Assembly (NCBI GenBank): GCA_965243215.1
Contig: CBDEUJ010000005.1
Span: forward strand, 62,001-126,000
Direction of reading: 5' to 3'
Source of the DNA: JAJEFO01 sp009843725
GTDB lineage: Bacteria > Pseudomonadota > Alphaproteobacteria > Rhodobacterales > Rhodobacteraceae
Length of the DNA stretch: 64,000 nt
The notes under the pieces are model-generated. The model made no database searches and was not told where the DNA came from. It saw only the letters and a program-made list of their open reading frames with translations. Shown piece after piece: positions 9,270 through 17,960 of this stretch. Both the position numbers and the translations under genes were made by a program. Numbering within the stretch: position 1 is the first letter of the stretch; each line of letters opens with the position of its first letter.

Positions 9270-10127
9270 TCATGGTTGTCTCAGGCCAATGCCCCCGAGC
9301 CAGGCGTCGGCCTGTCCGAAGGCGTCCTGCTGCCACTGATCTGCCGTGCGATCACCAAGCAGACGGGAGCCTTCAACGAACCTTCTGACGCTCGCCGGCC
9401 CGAAATCTTCGGCATTCCGAAACTTGTCAGAGATGCAACGGTATCCTTGGAGGGCCGATTCGACGCCGAGAAGCGGCAGGGTTGCATTGACAAGGGCGCC
9501 GATTCCATCAGGGAAGTTCCCTACGGAGTAGCAGATGTCACAGGCATCCTTGCGTTTCAGACGGTTGGCGATGGCGTAACCCTTCACGGCCAGGAGAGCC
9601 GGAATTGACGCCACCGCAATACTGACGCGGTTGCCGTCGGGCATGTAGCCCTCGATAGCCACCATTTGATAGAATCTGAGCGCAAGATCCGCGCCGTCCG
9701 CACGCTGCACGGCAAACTGGCTGACAAGCGGCGGTGCATTCTTCGTGATCTCGGCGTCGCGCGACATCAGGAAATCGACGATGACATCAGTGTCGGGCCC
9801 GTCGTCTCTGGCGGGAACAGTGCGCACAAGTTGAAAGCGCCGCAAATCTTGTCGTTGAAGATAGCCATGTTTCTGAAGCGATTCGACGAGCCGAGCGTAT
9901 TCGCCGTCGCCCAAGGCGACCGGATCGAGCCCGAAGTCCACGTCTGCGGTTCCCACGTGCTGCATCTCGGCTTCCCCCAGCAGCAGCCAAGGAACGGCAC
10001 CGCCGATGATCGCGAACTTGCCATCAAGGCTGCCAAGGATCCGGCCAATCTCGATGAGCACGGACTTGACCGCAGCTGTCGTCCGGTCATCGTAGTCGTT
10101 CGCCGCTTGGAGTTCCGTCACAGCCAT
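9270..10127 (-). CDS. AbiEii-like nucleotidyltransferase (toxin of a type IV toxin-antitoxin locus)
   Basis: Nucleotidyltransferase-fold protein of 285 aa resembling AbiEii/AbiGii toxins. Motif I is intact: GG at 42-43 and, after a spacer, GTADVD with the metal-binding pair Asp62/Asp64. A further acidic site lies in DTDVIVDF (112-119). The late AbiEii motif is also present: Lys182 (AVKGYAIANRL), the basic run KRKD (191-194) and Asp197. No frameshift or stop is seen. The start at 10127 overlaps the end of the upstream broken antitoxin-like gene by 10 bp, the usual arrangement in AbiE pairs. The toxin call rests on motif pattern and gene order; a non-toxic nucleotidyltransferase is the alternative. 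Confidence 0.75.
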   Translation of the reverse strand: MAVTELQAANDYDDRTTAAVKSVLIEIGRILGSLDGKFAIIGGAVPWLLLGEAEMQHVGTADVDFGLDPVALGDGEYARLVESLQKHGYLQRQDLRRFQLVRTVPARDDGPDTDVIVDFLMSRDAEITKNAPPLVSQFAVQRADGADLALRFYQMVAIEGYMPDGNRVSIAVASIPALLAVKGYAIANRLKRKDACDICYSVGNFPDGIGALVNATLPLLGVESALQGYRCISDKFRNAEDFGPASVRRFVEGSRLLGDRTADQWQQDAFGQADAWLGGIGLRQP

Positions 10128-11224
10128 GGAAAGCACTTCGCGGCCATATGGTCCGCCGCCTCCCGGTCCCGGTCGTTGCCGTGCCAAAGATCGAGGTAGG
10201 TGACGACCGGACTGGTGCAGAAGATGCCTGGCACGGGCTGGACGGCGTCTTCGAACACGGTCTCATCTTTCGGGATGCTCAGGTTCACGTTGGCCCCCCG
10301 TGCGGCATGTGTCAGTTTGAGCGTCTCTTTCAGCATCTGCACCCCAAGCTCGTCTGCATAATAGCAATGCGTGCCGTCCCCGACATATGGAGCAAACCAC
10401 TGGGCAGCCGAACTTGACGCGCATATGGCGCGCGGAGGTTGCGGTCCCGGGCTCAGGCCTTCCGACAGGCGATCATGCAACTCGTCCCCGCGCAGAACCG
10501 AATAACCGCTAGTGCAATGGTCGGTCGATGGGCGGTAGTTCTCACGTCTCACGCCAGGATCTCAGCAGCGCGTCCGGCTGGACGATAACGAGACCATCCT
10601 CGCGCTGCTCGACCCATTCCCTGTCGAACAGTGCCTTGCGGACATTGCTCACATGCCCGAGACTGGCTTTGGCGGTCTCGGCCAAAGCCTTGACGCGCCA
10701 TGCACGGGCCGGGTCGCGCAGGAGAACCCGCAGGATCGCGCCCGCTCTAGGCGTGAACAGCGACCGCTGAGCGCGGATTTCGGTCTGTCCGGAACGGATC
10801 GCTCGATATAGACGTTGCCGAATTCGAGGCGCGCGTTGCCGTATGGGTCGAGATAGGCGACATTGTGATCGAGGCAGATGGAACGTGATTCCGGAGACAG
10901 ATAGGGGCTCACCAGCATTGGGATGAACTGCCGGTCGACGTCCTGATGTTCGGATCGATGCAAGTGCGCGATGCAGCTCTCAAGCTGATAGATCACGGCA
11001 CGAGCAAAGCGTGGCGCTCCATTTGGCTTGATCTCAATGAGGAGTGCGCGGTGAACTTAATCGTGGTCGAAATCGATCCAGGCATCAAGCTGATATCCGG
11101 GCGCGAGACGCGGCTCCTGGCGAGCACCAGTGATCTGAATGCTCGGAACGCGTTCGAGCTGAGCGCGAACCGCGTCCAGGGCCATGCCATCCATTTGTTC
11201 GATCACATTTGGCTTTTTCACCAT
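10118..11224 (-). pseudogene. Broken AbiEi-like antitoxin gene
   Basis: Coding similarity runs on from ATG 11224 (MVKKPNVIEQMDGM) to the stop at 10118 but is interrupted three times. An in-frame TAA lies at 11059-11057 (codon 56), after DAWIDFDHD and before VHRALLIEIKPNGAPRFA in the same frame. A one-base loss near 10783 breaks the frame after YIERSVPDRP. A 7-bp tandem duplication (TCTCACG at 10540-10546 and again at 10547-10553) shifts it back after LLRSW. Between the shifts the frame reads a winged-helix segment (AWRVKALAETAKASLGHVSN, VRKALFDREWVEQREDG), as in AbiEi antitoxins and other wHTH repressors. An intact AbiEii-like gene follows directly. A fragment of the C-terminal part could still start from GTG 10552. 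Confidence 0.78.
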
Positions 11225-11250
11225 ACGGTGAAAATATACAAAATGGTGAA
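11215..11250 (-). promoter_or_regulatory. Candidate antitoxin operator at the AbiEi-like start
   Basis: TTTTCACC (11215-11222) and GGTGAAAA (11227-11234) form a perfect 8-bp inverted repeat with a 4-bp centre. It overlaps the start codon at 11224-11222 of the broken antitoxin gene. A third copy of the half-site (TGGTGAA) lies at 11244-11250 in a local AT-rich stretch. AbiEi proteins are known to autoregulate through repeats in their promoters, so this is a credible operator. Confidence 0.55.
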
Positions 11251-11466
11251 ATTAGTCAGGAATCCCTTTCAGCAATTTGCCGTTTCCGCCGAACGCTGAC
11301 GCCAACCATGGCAGCGAATGGTCCGGGTTAGGTGCCGCGATCCGACGCCGATCAAGACTCCGTGCGTTGGCTGTGCAGGCTGCATGGGCCGGATCGCCCA
11401 CCCAAATCAGACATACTGAAGAGGACAAGTGCCGCAGGAAATCACGCTCGTCGAAATTTACCCGGC

Positions 11467-12354
11467 TCACTCGGCCGGTTCGACAACCACAGGAGCGACT
11501 ACAGCCTGTTCATAGGACAAGTCACCCAAACCATCCTCGAAGATGTCGCGCTCGGCGATCCATTCGCGCGACTCATCAAAAATTTGGCGCGAATACGGCT
11601 CGAACACGATCCGCTCTCCCGGTCCGAACAGCCGCGTATCCATCTGATCGCGGAAACGCTCCGGAAACTCGTTCCTGTAGTAGTGAGTGTAGAGTTCCTG
11701 CCTGAGATCGATGTCCCTTTGCGCCATCCGCAAGGCACTGAAATATCTCTCGACGTCCTCCAGCTCGGCGACCTCGGCAACCATCGCGGCCATCATGAAC
11801 GACGTGTCCAGGACCTTGCGGAACCCCAGTTGCTCCATGAAGTAGTAAGGGCCGCTGAACAGGCTGACGGCGGAAATGTTGCCGTCAATCATGTGCTCCA
11901 TCCGCTTGAACAGAAGGCCGTCAGCAAAGGACAGGTTGATTTCGTCGCGCGAGAGGAAGGGTTCCAGTGCCTGGATCGACGAATAGTGGCTGCCGGACTG
12001 ATAGCCCACGGAAATCGGGACATTTGCCAGATCTTCTGGCCTCTTGATGGAAGATTCCGCGGGAACGAATATTCCGCACGGGGAGACGGAATAGGCGCTT
12101 GCATAGAGCTTCCCGTGACCAGACGCAGCTGCCACGTTCACGGTCCAGTGGCAAGCCGAGCTTACGTCACAGGTCCGGCCCTTCTCAAAGGTCTGATATG
12201 CCCCAACCCGGTCGCCGAGGTCGTGCCGTTCACCCGTCACAGAAAGCAACTGGTCCTCCAGCGCGTAGTCCAATCCGACTTCGTCAAAGTACCCCTTCTC
12301 AACCGCAATCCACTCGTGCAGGCGCATGTGCGGCGCTATGACAAACTTTCCCAT
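11467..12354 (-). CDS. Periplasmic-binding-fold (NMT1/SsuA-like) protein without signal peptide
   Basis: A 295-aa protein of the type II periplasmic-binding fold. It starts at 12354 behind a clear GGAGGA ribosome-binding site. The body reads HEWIAVEKGYFDEVGLDY, then ACHWTVNVAAASGHGKLYAS, VSPCGIFVPAESSIKRPEDL and VGYQSGSHYSSIQAL. This is the layout of NMT1/ABC_sub_bind proteins (ligand cleft, hydrophobic hinge). Its N-terminus (MGKFVIAPHMRLHEW) has no secretion signal and no lipoprotein box, so it is predicted to stay in the cytoplasm. No ABC permease or ATPase lies beside it. It may be a cytoplasmic enzyme or ligand sensor built on this fold. Function unassigned. Confidence 0.7.
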   Translation of the reverse strand: MGKFVIAPHMRLHEWIAVEKGYFDEVGLDYALEDQLLSVTGERHDLGDRVGAYQTFEKGRTCDVSSACHWTVNVAAASGHGKLYASAYSVSPCGIFVPAESSIKRPEDLANVPISVGYQSGSHYSSIQALEPFLSRDEINLSFADGLLFKRMEHMIDGNISAVSLFSGPYYFMEQLGFRKVLDTSFMMAAMVAEVAELEDVERYFSALRMAQRDIDLRQELYTHYYRNEFPERFRDQMDTRLFGPGERIVFEPYSRQIFDESREWIAERDIFEDGLGDLSYEQAVVAPVVVEPAE

Positions 12355-12611
12355 GTCTTCCTCCCGGCGCTCCTTCTCAATTCGGCCGAATCTCGGCTCT
12401 GTCTTGGCAGCACCCACAGAATCGCGTCCGTTGCAATTCTGGCCACCCGCTCTTCCATTCCGTGGGATCTCACCTTTCGACGAAAGTTCCTCATTTGATC
12501 ACACGGGTCAAGATGCGTTCATTGCCTTCGGCCAAGCGTGCCGGCCCTTCCGCGCGGCGGGTCCGTCAATGTCGTCGCAGCGTATACGGATACTGCACGA
12601 GTCCGAACCGG

Positions 12612-13223
12612 TCAGCCTCGTCTGAACAGCCTACCAAGTCGGCCACGCACCGAGTTCGTGGCTTCGCCAATGTCGAGAAGAAGCGGGGCGATGCGGCGGC
12701 GGCGGAAGTTCCGCCAAAGCCTCCAGATGGTGACCAGCAGTGCCGCCAGGAGCGTCAGGAACACCATGTTGAACCATGGGATCAACTGCATTTCAGGGCT
12801 TTCGGCCGGTGTCAGGCGAAGCGCGTTCGGAAATATCGAGAGCCAGACGTTTCGCCAGCCGTAGTGCCGAACCACATACCACTCGGGATCGTCCCGGGTC
12901 GAAACGGCATCGGCCGCCTCGGTTTGCAGGTCCGCGGTGTCGAACTTGAAATAGGGTGGCCAGAACCCGGTGTCCTGGTTGCGGTACACCATGGCCTTGC
13001 CGTTGGCCTTGACCGTCTGGATGAACAGGACGTCCTTGGTGGGATTGGTCGTGCTCGTCGTGGCCCGGCCGCTCCAGAACACCGACGTCCAGTCATCGAA
13101 GTCCCGACGCTCCTCGTACGTGTTCACGATCCGCACGATGTCACGCTGCGGCAGGTTGTAGTGCAGGACTCCGACTGCGGCGAGCGCGACAAGAATGCGG
13201 AAGGTCCAGCTTGCATAGGCCAT
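12612..13223 (-). CDS. DUF1523 family membrane protein
   Basis: A 203-aa protein of the DUF1523 family, found mainly in Rhodobacterales. It has one N-terminal membrane helix (FRILVALAAVGVLHYNLP), a middle domain of about 130 residues (DIVRIVNTYEERRDFDDWTS, then VLFIQTVKANGKAMVYRNQD), and a second helix (MVFLTLLAALLVTIWRLW) followed by a basic tail. This predicts a periplasmic central domain anchored at both ends. The role is unknown. The start at 13223 is chosen because it opens straight into the first helix. It is divergent from the P1 peptidase gene across a 121-bp gap that must hold both promoters. Confidence 0.85.
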   Translation of the reverse strand: MAYASWTFRILVALAAVGVLHYNLPQRDIVRIVNTYEERRDFDDWTSVFWSGRATTSTTNPTKDVLFIQTVKANGKAMVYRNQDTGFWPPYFKFDTADLQTEAADAVSTRDDPEWYVVRHYGWRNVWLSIFPNALRLTPAESPEMQLIPWFNMVFLTLLAALLVTIWRLWRNFRRRRIAPLLLDIGEATNSVRGRLGRLFRRG

Positions 13224-13344
13224 GGCGTTTCCTCTCCCGCCTCCGAGATAAGGTGGTGCGCCCGTCGGACGCAAGGGCTTCACAGCGTCAGCGGTCCGTG
13301 CCAGCCTGACGAAGCCGACGGAACCACAGACAAGGGCGAGGAAA

Positions 13345-14322
13345 ATGCAGCCGGGACCGCGGAACCTGATTACCGACGTTGCCGGCCTTGCCGTGGGCCA
13401 GGCGCAGGACGACCTCGTGAAGACGGGCGTGACGGTCGTCGTCGGCGATGCCCCGATGGTCGCTGGCGTTCACGTCATGGGAGGAGCGCCCGGCACCCGG
13501 GAGACTGATCTCCTTGCGCCCGACAAGACCGTGCAGGCGGTGGACGCGCTGACTCTCGCGGGCGGCTCGGCATTCGGCCTGGCCGCCGCCGACGGCGTCG
13601 CGGCGGGCCTCCACGCCGATGGGCGGGGCTTCGAGGCGGCAGGCCACAGGGTGCCGATCGTGCCGGCCGCCATCATCTTCGACCTTGCCAGCGGCGGGGC
13701 TGAGCGGTGGGACGAGAATCCCTATCCCGCCCTTGGACGCGACGCGTATGCCGCGCGCGGCTCGGACATGGAGCTCGGCAGTGTCGGAGCTGGCACCGGG
13801 GCGACCACAGCCGGGCTGAAGGGAGGGCTGGGTTCTGCATCAGCCGTTCTGCCCTCGGGCGCAACCATCGGCGCCGTGGTGGCTGTCAACGCGGTCGGTC
13901 AGGCAACGGTGGGCGAAGGACCGCATTTCTGGGCGGCGCCCTTCGAGCTGGACAACGAGTTCGGCGGCCTCGGCCAGGCACCAGGCCTCGCACCGGCGCC
14001 GCAGACCAAGCTCGACAGCCCCGCAAACACGACGATTGCCGTGGTCGCAACGGATCTTGCGCTTGCCAAGGCGGACGCCCAGCGCATGGCGACCGCCGCG
14101 CATGACGGCATCGCGCGCGCCATCGTTCCAGCGCACACGCCCTTGGACGGTGACCTCGTCTTCGCTGCGGCAACAGGCCTCCGGGAGGCGGCTGAGCAGG
14201 ACCTTCTTCATCTCGGGCATGCGGCTGCAACATGCCTTGCTCGGGCGATCGCGCGCGCCGTCTATCGTGCTCGGCCCGCAACCGGAGACATCTTCCCGAC
14301 ATGGCAGGAACGGTTTGGTTGA
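13345..14322 (+). CDS. P1 family peptidase (DmpA/NylC-like, self-processing N-terminal nucleophile hydrolase)
   Basis: A 325-aa Ntn-type hydrolase of the DmpA/NylC fold. These enzymes cut themselves in front of a Thr or Ser, which becomes the catalytic nucleophile of the small subunit. The cleavage site is visible as SPANTTIAVVATD, with Asn228/Thr229 the likely scissile pair. The N-terminal subunit holds ITDVAGLAVGQAQ and the glycine-rich ALTLAGGSAFGLAAADGVAA (68-87). Known members act as D-aminopeptidases, beta-peptidases or 6-aminohexanoate-oligomer hydrolases; the substrate here is not evident. No signal peptide. The next gene on the same strand, an FAD amine-oxidase-like enzyme, may work on an amine released by it; that is a guess. 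Confidence 0.88.
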   Translation: MQPGPRNLITDVAGLAVGQAQDDLVKTGVTVVVGDAPMVAGVHVMGGAPGTRETDLLAPDKTVQAVDALTLAGGSAFGLAAADGVAAGLHADGRGFEAAGHRVPIVPAAIIFDLASGGAERWDENPYPALGRDAYAARGSDMELGSVGAGTGATTAGLKGGLGSASAVLPSGATIGAVVAVNAVGQATVGEGPHFWAAPFELDNEFGGLGQAPGLAPAPQTKLDSPANTTIAVVATDLALAKADAQRMATAAHDGIARAIVPAHTPLDGDLVFAAATGLREAAEQDLLHLGHAAATCLARAIARAVYRARPATGDIFPTWQERFG

Positions 14323-14450
14323 GAACATGTCACCGGATCGCAGGCGCGGCATGGCGTCGAGCCCGGCCTGTCCGCGGCTGGCGCTCGTCGCAACATTGAC
14401 AACGCGTAGCGCGGAATGCCAAGGCTTCCATGGAGCGGGAGGAAAGTTGC

Positions 14451-15755
14451 ATGGGCCAGTCTGATGTCATCGTGATCGGAACCGGCGTGATCGGCGCCGC
14501 CACGGCTTTCGAGATCGCCAAGACGGGAAAGTCGGTCCTGTCGCTCGACCGGAACCGAAGGATCGGCCACGGCTCCACCGCCGGATCCTGCGCCATCATC
14601 CGGATGCACTATTCGACCTATGACGGCACGGCCTTTGCCTGGGAAGGCTACCACTATTGGCGCGACTGGGCGGAGCACCTGAGCCTCCCTGCGTCCGAGG
14701 ATCTGGCAAGATTCGTGGAGTGCGGCTGTCTGGTGATGAAGACGGAAACGAACGGATTCCTGGAAAGGCACATGGAGTTCAGTTCCTTGCTCGACTGTCC
14801 GTTCGAGGAATGGAGCCCGGGCGAAATCGAGGAACGCCTGCCGATCTACTCGCTCGACAGCTTCGCGCCGCCGAAACGCAGCGACCAGGACGGCTTCGGG
14901 ATGACGAACGGGAACACGCTCGCCGGCGGCGTGTTCTGGCCGCATGCAGGATACGTGACCGATCCGGCGCTGTCCGCCCAGAACCTCGCAGCCGCGGCCG
15001 CTCTGCACGGAGCGGGGACGCGTCTTGGCGTGGAGGTCACCGACATCCTGAAGGAGGCAGGCCGGGTCAAGGGCGTCAGGCTGGCGGATGGCGAGGAAAT
15101 CCACGCTCCCGTGGTCATCAATGTCGCGGGCCCGGGATCTGCCGCAGTGAACGCGATGGCCAGCGTCACGGAGGAGATGACCATTGCGACCCGACCGCTC
15201 AAGCAGGAAGTCGTGCATGTTCCCGCACCCGCCGGCTTTGATTTCGAAAACGGCGGCACCATTGTCTCTGACAGCGACATCGCGTGCTACTGCAGGCCCG
15301 AAAAGGGCAACCACATACTCGTGGGCAGCGAGGATCCGGAATGCGACCCCCACGTATGGGTTGAGTCGGACATCGAGTATGACAGGAACTTCACCGATCA
15401 ATGGACAACGCAGGCCATGCGCTATGCCCAGCGCGTGCCGACTCTTGGCGTGCCGTCGACGGCGAAAGGGGTGGTGGATCTCTACGACGCCTCGACCGAC
15501 TGGATACCGATCTACGACTCCACCAGCCTCGGCGGCTACTACATGGCTTGCGGCACGAGCGGCAACCAGTACAAGAACGCACCGATCGCGGGCAAGATGA
15601 TGGCGGCCCTTGTGGACTACTGCGAGGCGGGCAACGACCACGACAGCGACCCGCTGACGTTCAGGCTCCCTTACATCGAACGCGACATCGACGTCGGCTT
15701 CTATTCCCGAAAGCGCGAGATCAACGAGGAATCAAGCTTCTCGGTTCTCGGCTGA
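14451..15755 (+). CDS. FAD-dependent oxidoreductase, DAO / sarcosine-oxidase-like
   Basis: A 434-aa flavoenzyme with the dinucleotide-binding motif GTGVIGAA (10-17) and the second FAD stretch GSTAGSCAIIRMHYS of the DAO superfamily. The C-terminus contains GGYYMACGTSGNQYKNAPIA, the usual flavin-contact region of sarcosine/dimethylglycine-type oxidases. It starts at 14451 because GGGAGG lies 9 bases upstream; an earlier in-frame ATG at 14430 has no such site. Likely oxidises a secondary amine or amino acid in the cytoplasm. It follows the P1 peptidase gene by 128 bp. Exact substrate unknown. Confidence 0.85.
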   Translation: MGQSDVIVIGTGVIGAATAFEIAKTGKSVLSLDRNRRIGHGSTAGSCAIIRMHYSTYDGTAFAWEGYHYWRDWAEHLSLPASEDLARFVECGCLVMKTETNGFLERHMEFSSLLDCPFEEWSPGEIEERLPIYSLDSFAPPKRSDQDGFGMTNGNTLAGGVFWPHAGYVTDPALSAQNLAAAAALHGAGTRLGVEVTDILKEAGRVKGVRLADGEEIHAPVVINVAGPGSAAVNAMASVTEEMTIATRPLKQEVVHVPAPAGFDFENGGTIVSDSDIACYCRPEKGNHILVGSEDPECDPHVWVESDIEYDRNFTDQWTTQAMRYAQRVPTLGVPSTAKGVVDLYDASTDWIPIYDSTSLGGYYMACGTSGNQYKNAPIAGKMMAALVDYCEAGNDHDSDPLTFRLPYIERDIDVGFYSRKREINEESSFSVLG

Positions 15756-15824
15756 CATGCATCGAGACACGCACGGTCCCGTTGGGTGCGCGCAGCGCGG
15801 ACTCCAAGTCCTGGCTGACCAGCG

Positions 15825-17009
15825 TCACGAAGCGGGCGTGACCCGGATGAGCGCGCCGTCGCGGGCGTCGACAAGCAGCAGGATCGCGCCGTCCCTGTCC
15901 ACTTCGACGTCGCGTATGCGGCCGAGTTCCTCGAGGTAGCGAGCCTCACCCGAAACTCGCACGCCCCGCAGCCTCAGCCGAACGATGCCACCCGGATTGA
16001 GCGAGCCCGCGACAATGTCCCCGTTCCAGTCAAACATGTCGCCATCATAGAAGACGAAGCCACCCGGCGCGATGACCGGATCCCAGTAGTAGCGCGGCTC
16101 CGTGATCCCTTCGGCACGCGGCTTGCCAGTTCCGACGGGCGTGCCGATGTAGTTTTCCCCGTAGCTCACGAGAGGCCATCCGTAGTTTGCGCCACGCTTG
16201 ATCAGGTTCAGTTCGTCGCCGCCGGCCGGTCCGTGCTCAAGCGTCCAGAGTTCGCCCGTCCGGGGATGGATGGCCGCTCCCTGCGGGTTCCGGTGCCCGA
16301 AGCTCCAGACCTGTCCGCGTACGTTGCCCTGCCCAAGAAACGGGTTGTCATCGGGAATGCCGCCGCCGGGCGTGACGCGCACGACCTTGCCGTAGGTCGA
16401 CTTCAGGTCCTGGGCCAGAACGCGCACGCTGCGCGAGGAGCGTTCGCCCGTCGTGATGAAGACCTGCCCGTCATGAGGAACGATCCGCGAGCCAAAGTGC
16501 TTGGAGGACCTGGATGGAGGCGTCTGGACGAAAAAGTCTTCCAGATCAGTCAGGCGTGGAGGATTCTCCCGCAGCACGGCGCTTGCAGCCGCCGTGGCGG
16601 ACCTTCCGCCGCCGAGCGGTTTCGCGTAGGTAAGGTAGATGCGGCGAGAGGTCTCGAAGTTCTCCGCGAGCGCAACGTCAAGAAGTCCGCCCTGGCCCCG
16701 GGCCCGCACTTCTGGCGCGCCGGCCACGGTCTGCACGCCCTTGCCTCTCCTGATGATCTTGATCCCTCCAGGGCGTTCGGTGACAAGATAGGCGCCGTCG
16801 GGCAGAACCTCGATTCCCCATGGATGTGCCAACCCGTCAGCGATGACCTCGACATTGAAGCGCTGCGCAGTTCTGATTTCGGGGGCCCGGGTCTGGCTTT
16901 CGAACGCCGGCTCGAATTCTGGCACGTTCTTCGGACCCTGCGGAACCTGGGCATGGGTCGTGCCGGCAAACGCGGCCATGGCGGCAAGCGCGATCAGTCT
17001 CTGGTGCAT
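15825..17009 (-). CDS. PQQ-dependent soluble sugar dehydrogenase (GSDH domain, Asd/YliI-like)
   Basis: Periplasmic beta-propeller aldose dehydrogenase of 394 aa. A signal peptide (MHQRLIALAAMAAFAGTTHA) opens directly at the chosen start, 17009. The GSDH-domain landmarks follow in order: HPWGIEVLPDGAYLVTERPG, ARGQGGLLDVAL, RIVPHDGQVFITTGERS, WSFGHRNPQGAAIHP, ELWTLEHGPAGGDELN and GANYGWPLVSYGENY. Known members oxidise aldoses with pyrroloquinoline quinone. No PQQ biosynthesis or cytochrome gene is in the window, so cofactor supply must be elsewhere. It is convergent with the FAD oxidoreductase and follows a ThuA-like gene on the same strand. Confidence 0.9.
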   Translation of the reverse strand: MHQRLIALAAMAAFAGTTHAQVPQGPKNVPEFEPAFESQTRAPEIRTAQRFNVEVIADGLAHPWGIEVLPDGAYLVTERPGGIKIIRRGKGVQTVAGAPEVRARGQGGLLDVALAENFETSRRIYLTYAKPLGGGRSATAAASAVLRENPPRLTDLEDFFVQTPPSRSSKHFGSRIVPHDGQVFITTGERSSRSVRVLAQDLKSTYGKVVRVTPGGGIPDDNPFLGQGNVRGQVWSFGHRNPQGAAIHPRTGELWTLEHGPAGGDELNLIKRGANYGWPLVSYGENYIGTPVGTGKPRAEGITEPRYYWDPVIAPGGFVFYDGDMFDWNGDIVAGSLNPGGIVRLRLRGVRVSGEARYLEELGRIRDVEVDRDGAILLLVDARDGALIRVTPAS

Positions 17010-17130
17010 GGCGGCTCCTCCGTCCGGAACAACATTGGCACCTGCGCGGATGCGTTCATTCAAGTATCCGCGACCGGTTGCGAGCAAGGGCTTCCTGTCA
17101 TTGGCGCCTTCCGCAATCAGTGAACGCAAT

Positions 17131-17853
17131 TCAGAAGTGGTTTCCTTCCGACAGAAACGCGTCGTAACTCTCTCCCGCGGCAATTGCGGCATCGCGCCCG
17201 CATGCGGCCCAAAGCAGCCCTCTCCTTAGCATTTCGTGGGCGGGCCCGCTTCGAATCACTTCGGCCTTGTGCCCGAGCGCATTGTAGTAGACCCGTCCCA
17301 TCCCCCAACGCCGGACCCAGGCCACGGGCATGTCCACTGCCCCGTTTGGGCTGTGAAACCACGTGACCGTAGGAAACCGGGTCGTCGCAAGAACATGATT
17401 GGCCGGATCGACATGCAGGTAGTACTGTTCGCTTTCGACATCGAAGTCATCAATTCCGGAGACCAGTTCATGCTCGGGCTCCGTTATCTTCACGCGGTAG
17501 CAAACCCCGTCGCCGCCCGGATGCGCAACCCAGTTCGCCCCGGTCATGAATTGCCAGAGGACATTGTCGCGGAAGGCGTCACACATGCCTCCGTGGCATC
17601 CGGCAAGTCCTGCACCGCGGGCCACCGCTTCGGAAATGTTGGATGCCCGTTCGCGGGACAGTTCCGACATGGTCCAGACCGGCACGATCAAGTCGTATGA
17701 GCCAAGAGCTTCCACCTCGTCCAGGCAGTCGAGGCTGTCGGTCACGGCTACCGTGAACCCCGCCTCGGCAAGCATGGCACGAAAGATTGCGGCGACCTGA
17801 TCCGGCTCATGCCCGTCCCAGCCGCCCCATGTGATCAGCGCCTTGCCAGCCAT
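17131..17853 (-). CDS. ThuA-like domain protein
   Basis: A 240-aa protein with the ThuA fold, a class I glutamine-amidotransferase-like domain without amidotransferase activity. Characteristic stretches are ALITWGGWDGHEPDQVAAIF (5-24), ARGAGLAGCHGGMCDAF, the elbow region normally holding the nucleophile, and GRVYYNALGHKAEV near the C-terminus. ThuA was first described in rhizobial trehalose/sucrose use and is thought to help convert 3-keto sugars. Here it lies beside the PQQ sugar dehydrogenase on the same strand, a mild hint at sugar oxidation. The start at 17853 is preceded by GGAGG. Confidence 0.85.
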   Translation of the reverse strand: MAGKALITWGGWDGHEPDQVAAIFRAMLAEAGFTVAVTDSLDCLDEVEALGSYDLIVPVWTMSELSRERASNISEAVARGAGLAGCHGGMCDAFRDNVLWQFMTGANWVAHPGGDGVCYRVKITEPEHELVSGIDDFDVESEQYYLHVDPANHVLATTRFPTVTWFHSPNGAVDMPVAWVRRWGMGRVYYNALGHKAEVIRSGPAHEMLRRGLLWAACGRDAAIAAGESYDAFLSEGNHF

Positions 17854-17960
17854 TCCTGAGTCCTCCCCTGCGCCCCTTCCCAACCCGGGATTGCGGTCAT
17901 TGCGTCGCGACTGCTGCAACACGTGCCGCATTCCCATACGACGTCAGCGGCAACGGCGGC

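Noticed and set aside
11057..11059. The in-frame TAA of the AbiEi-like gene as a recoded or read-through codon
   Set aside because: Two further independent lesions lie downstream, so decay is the simpler explanation.
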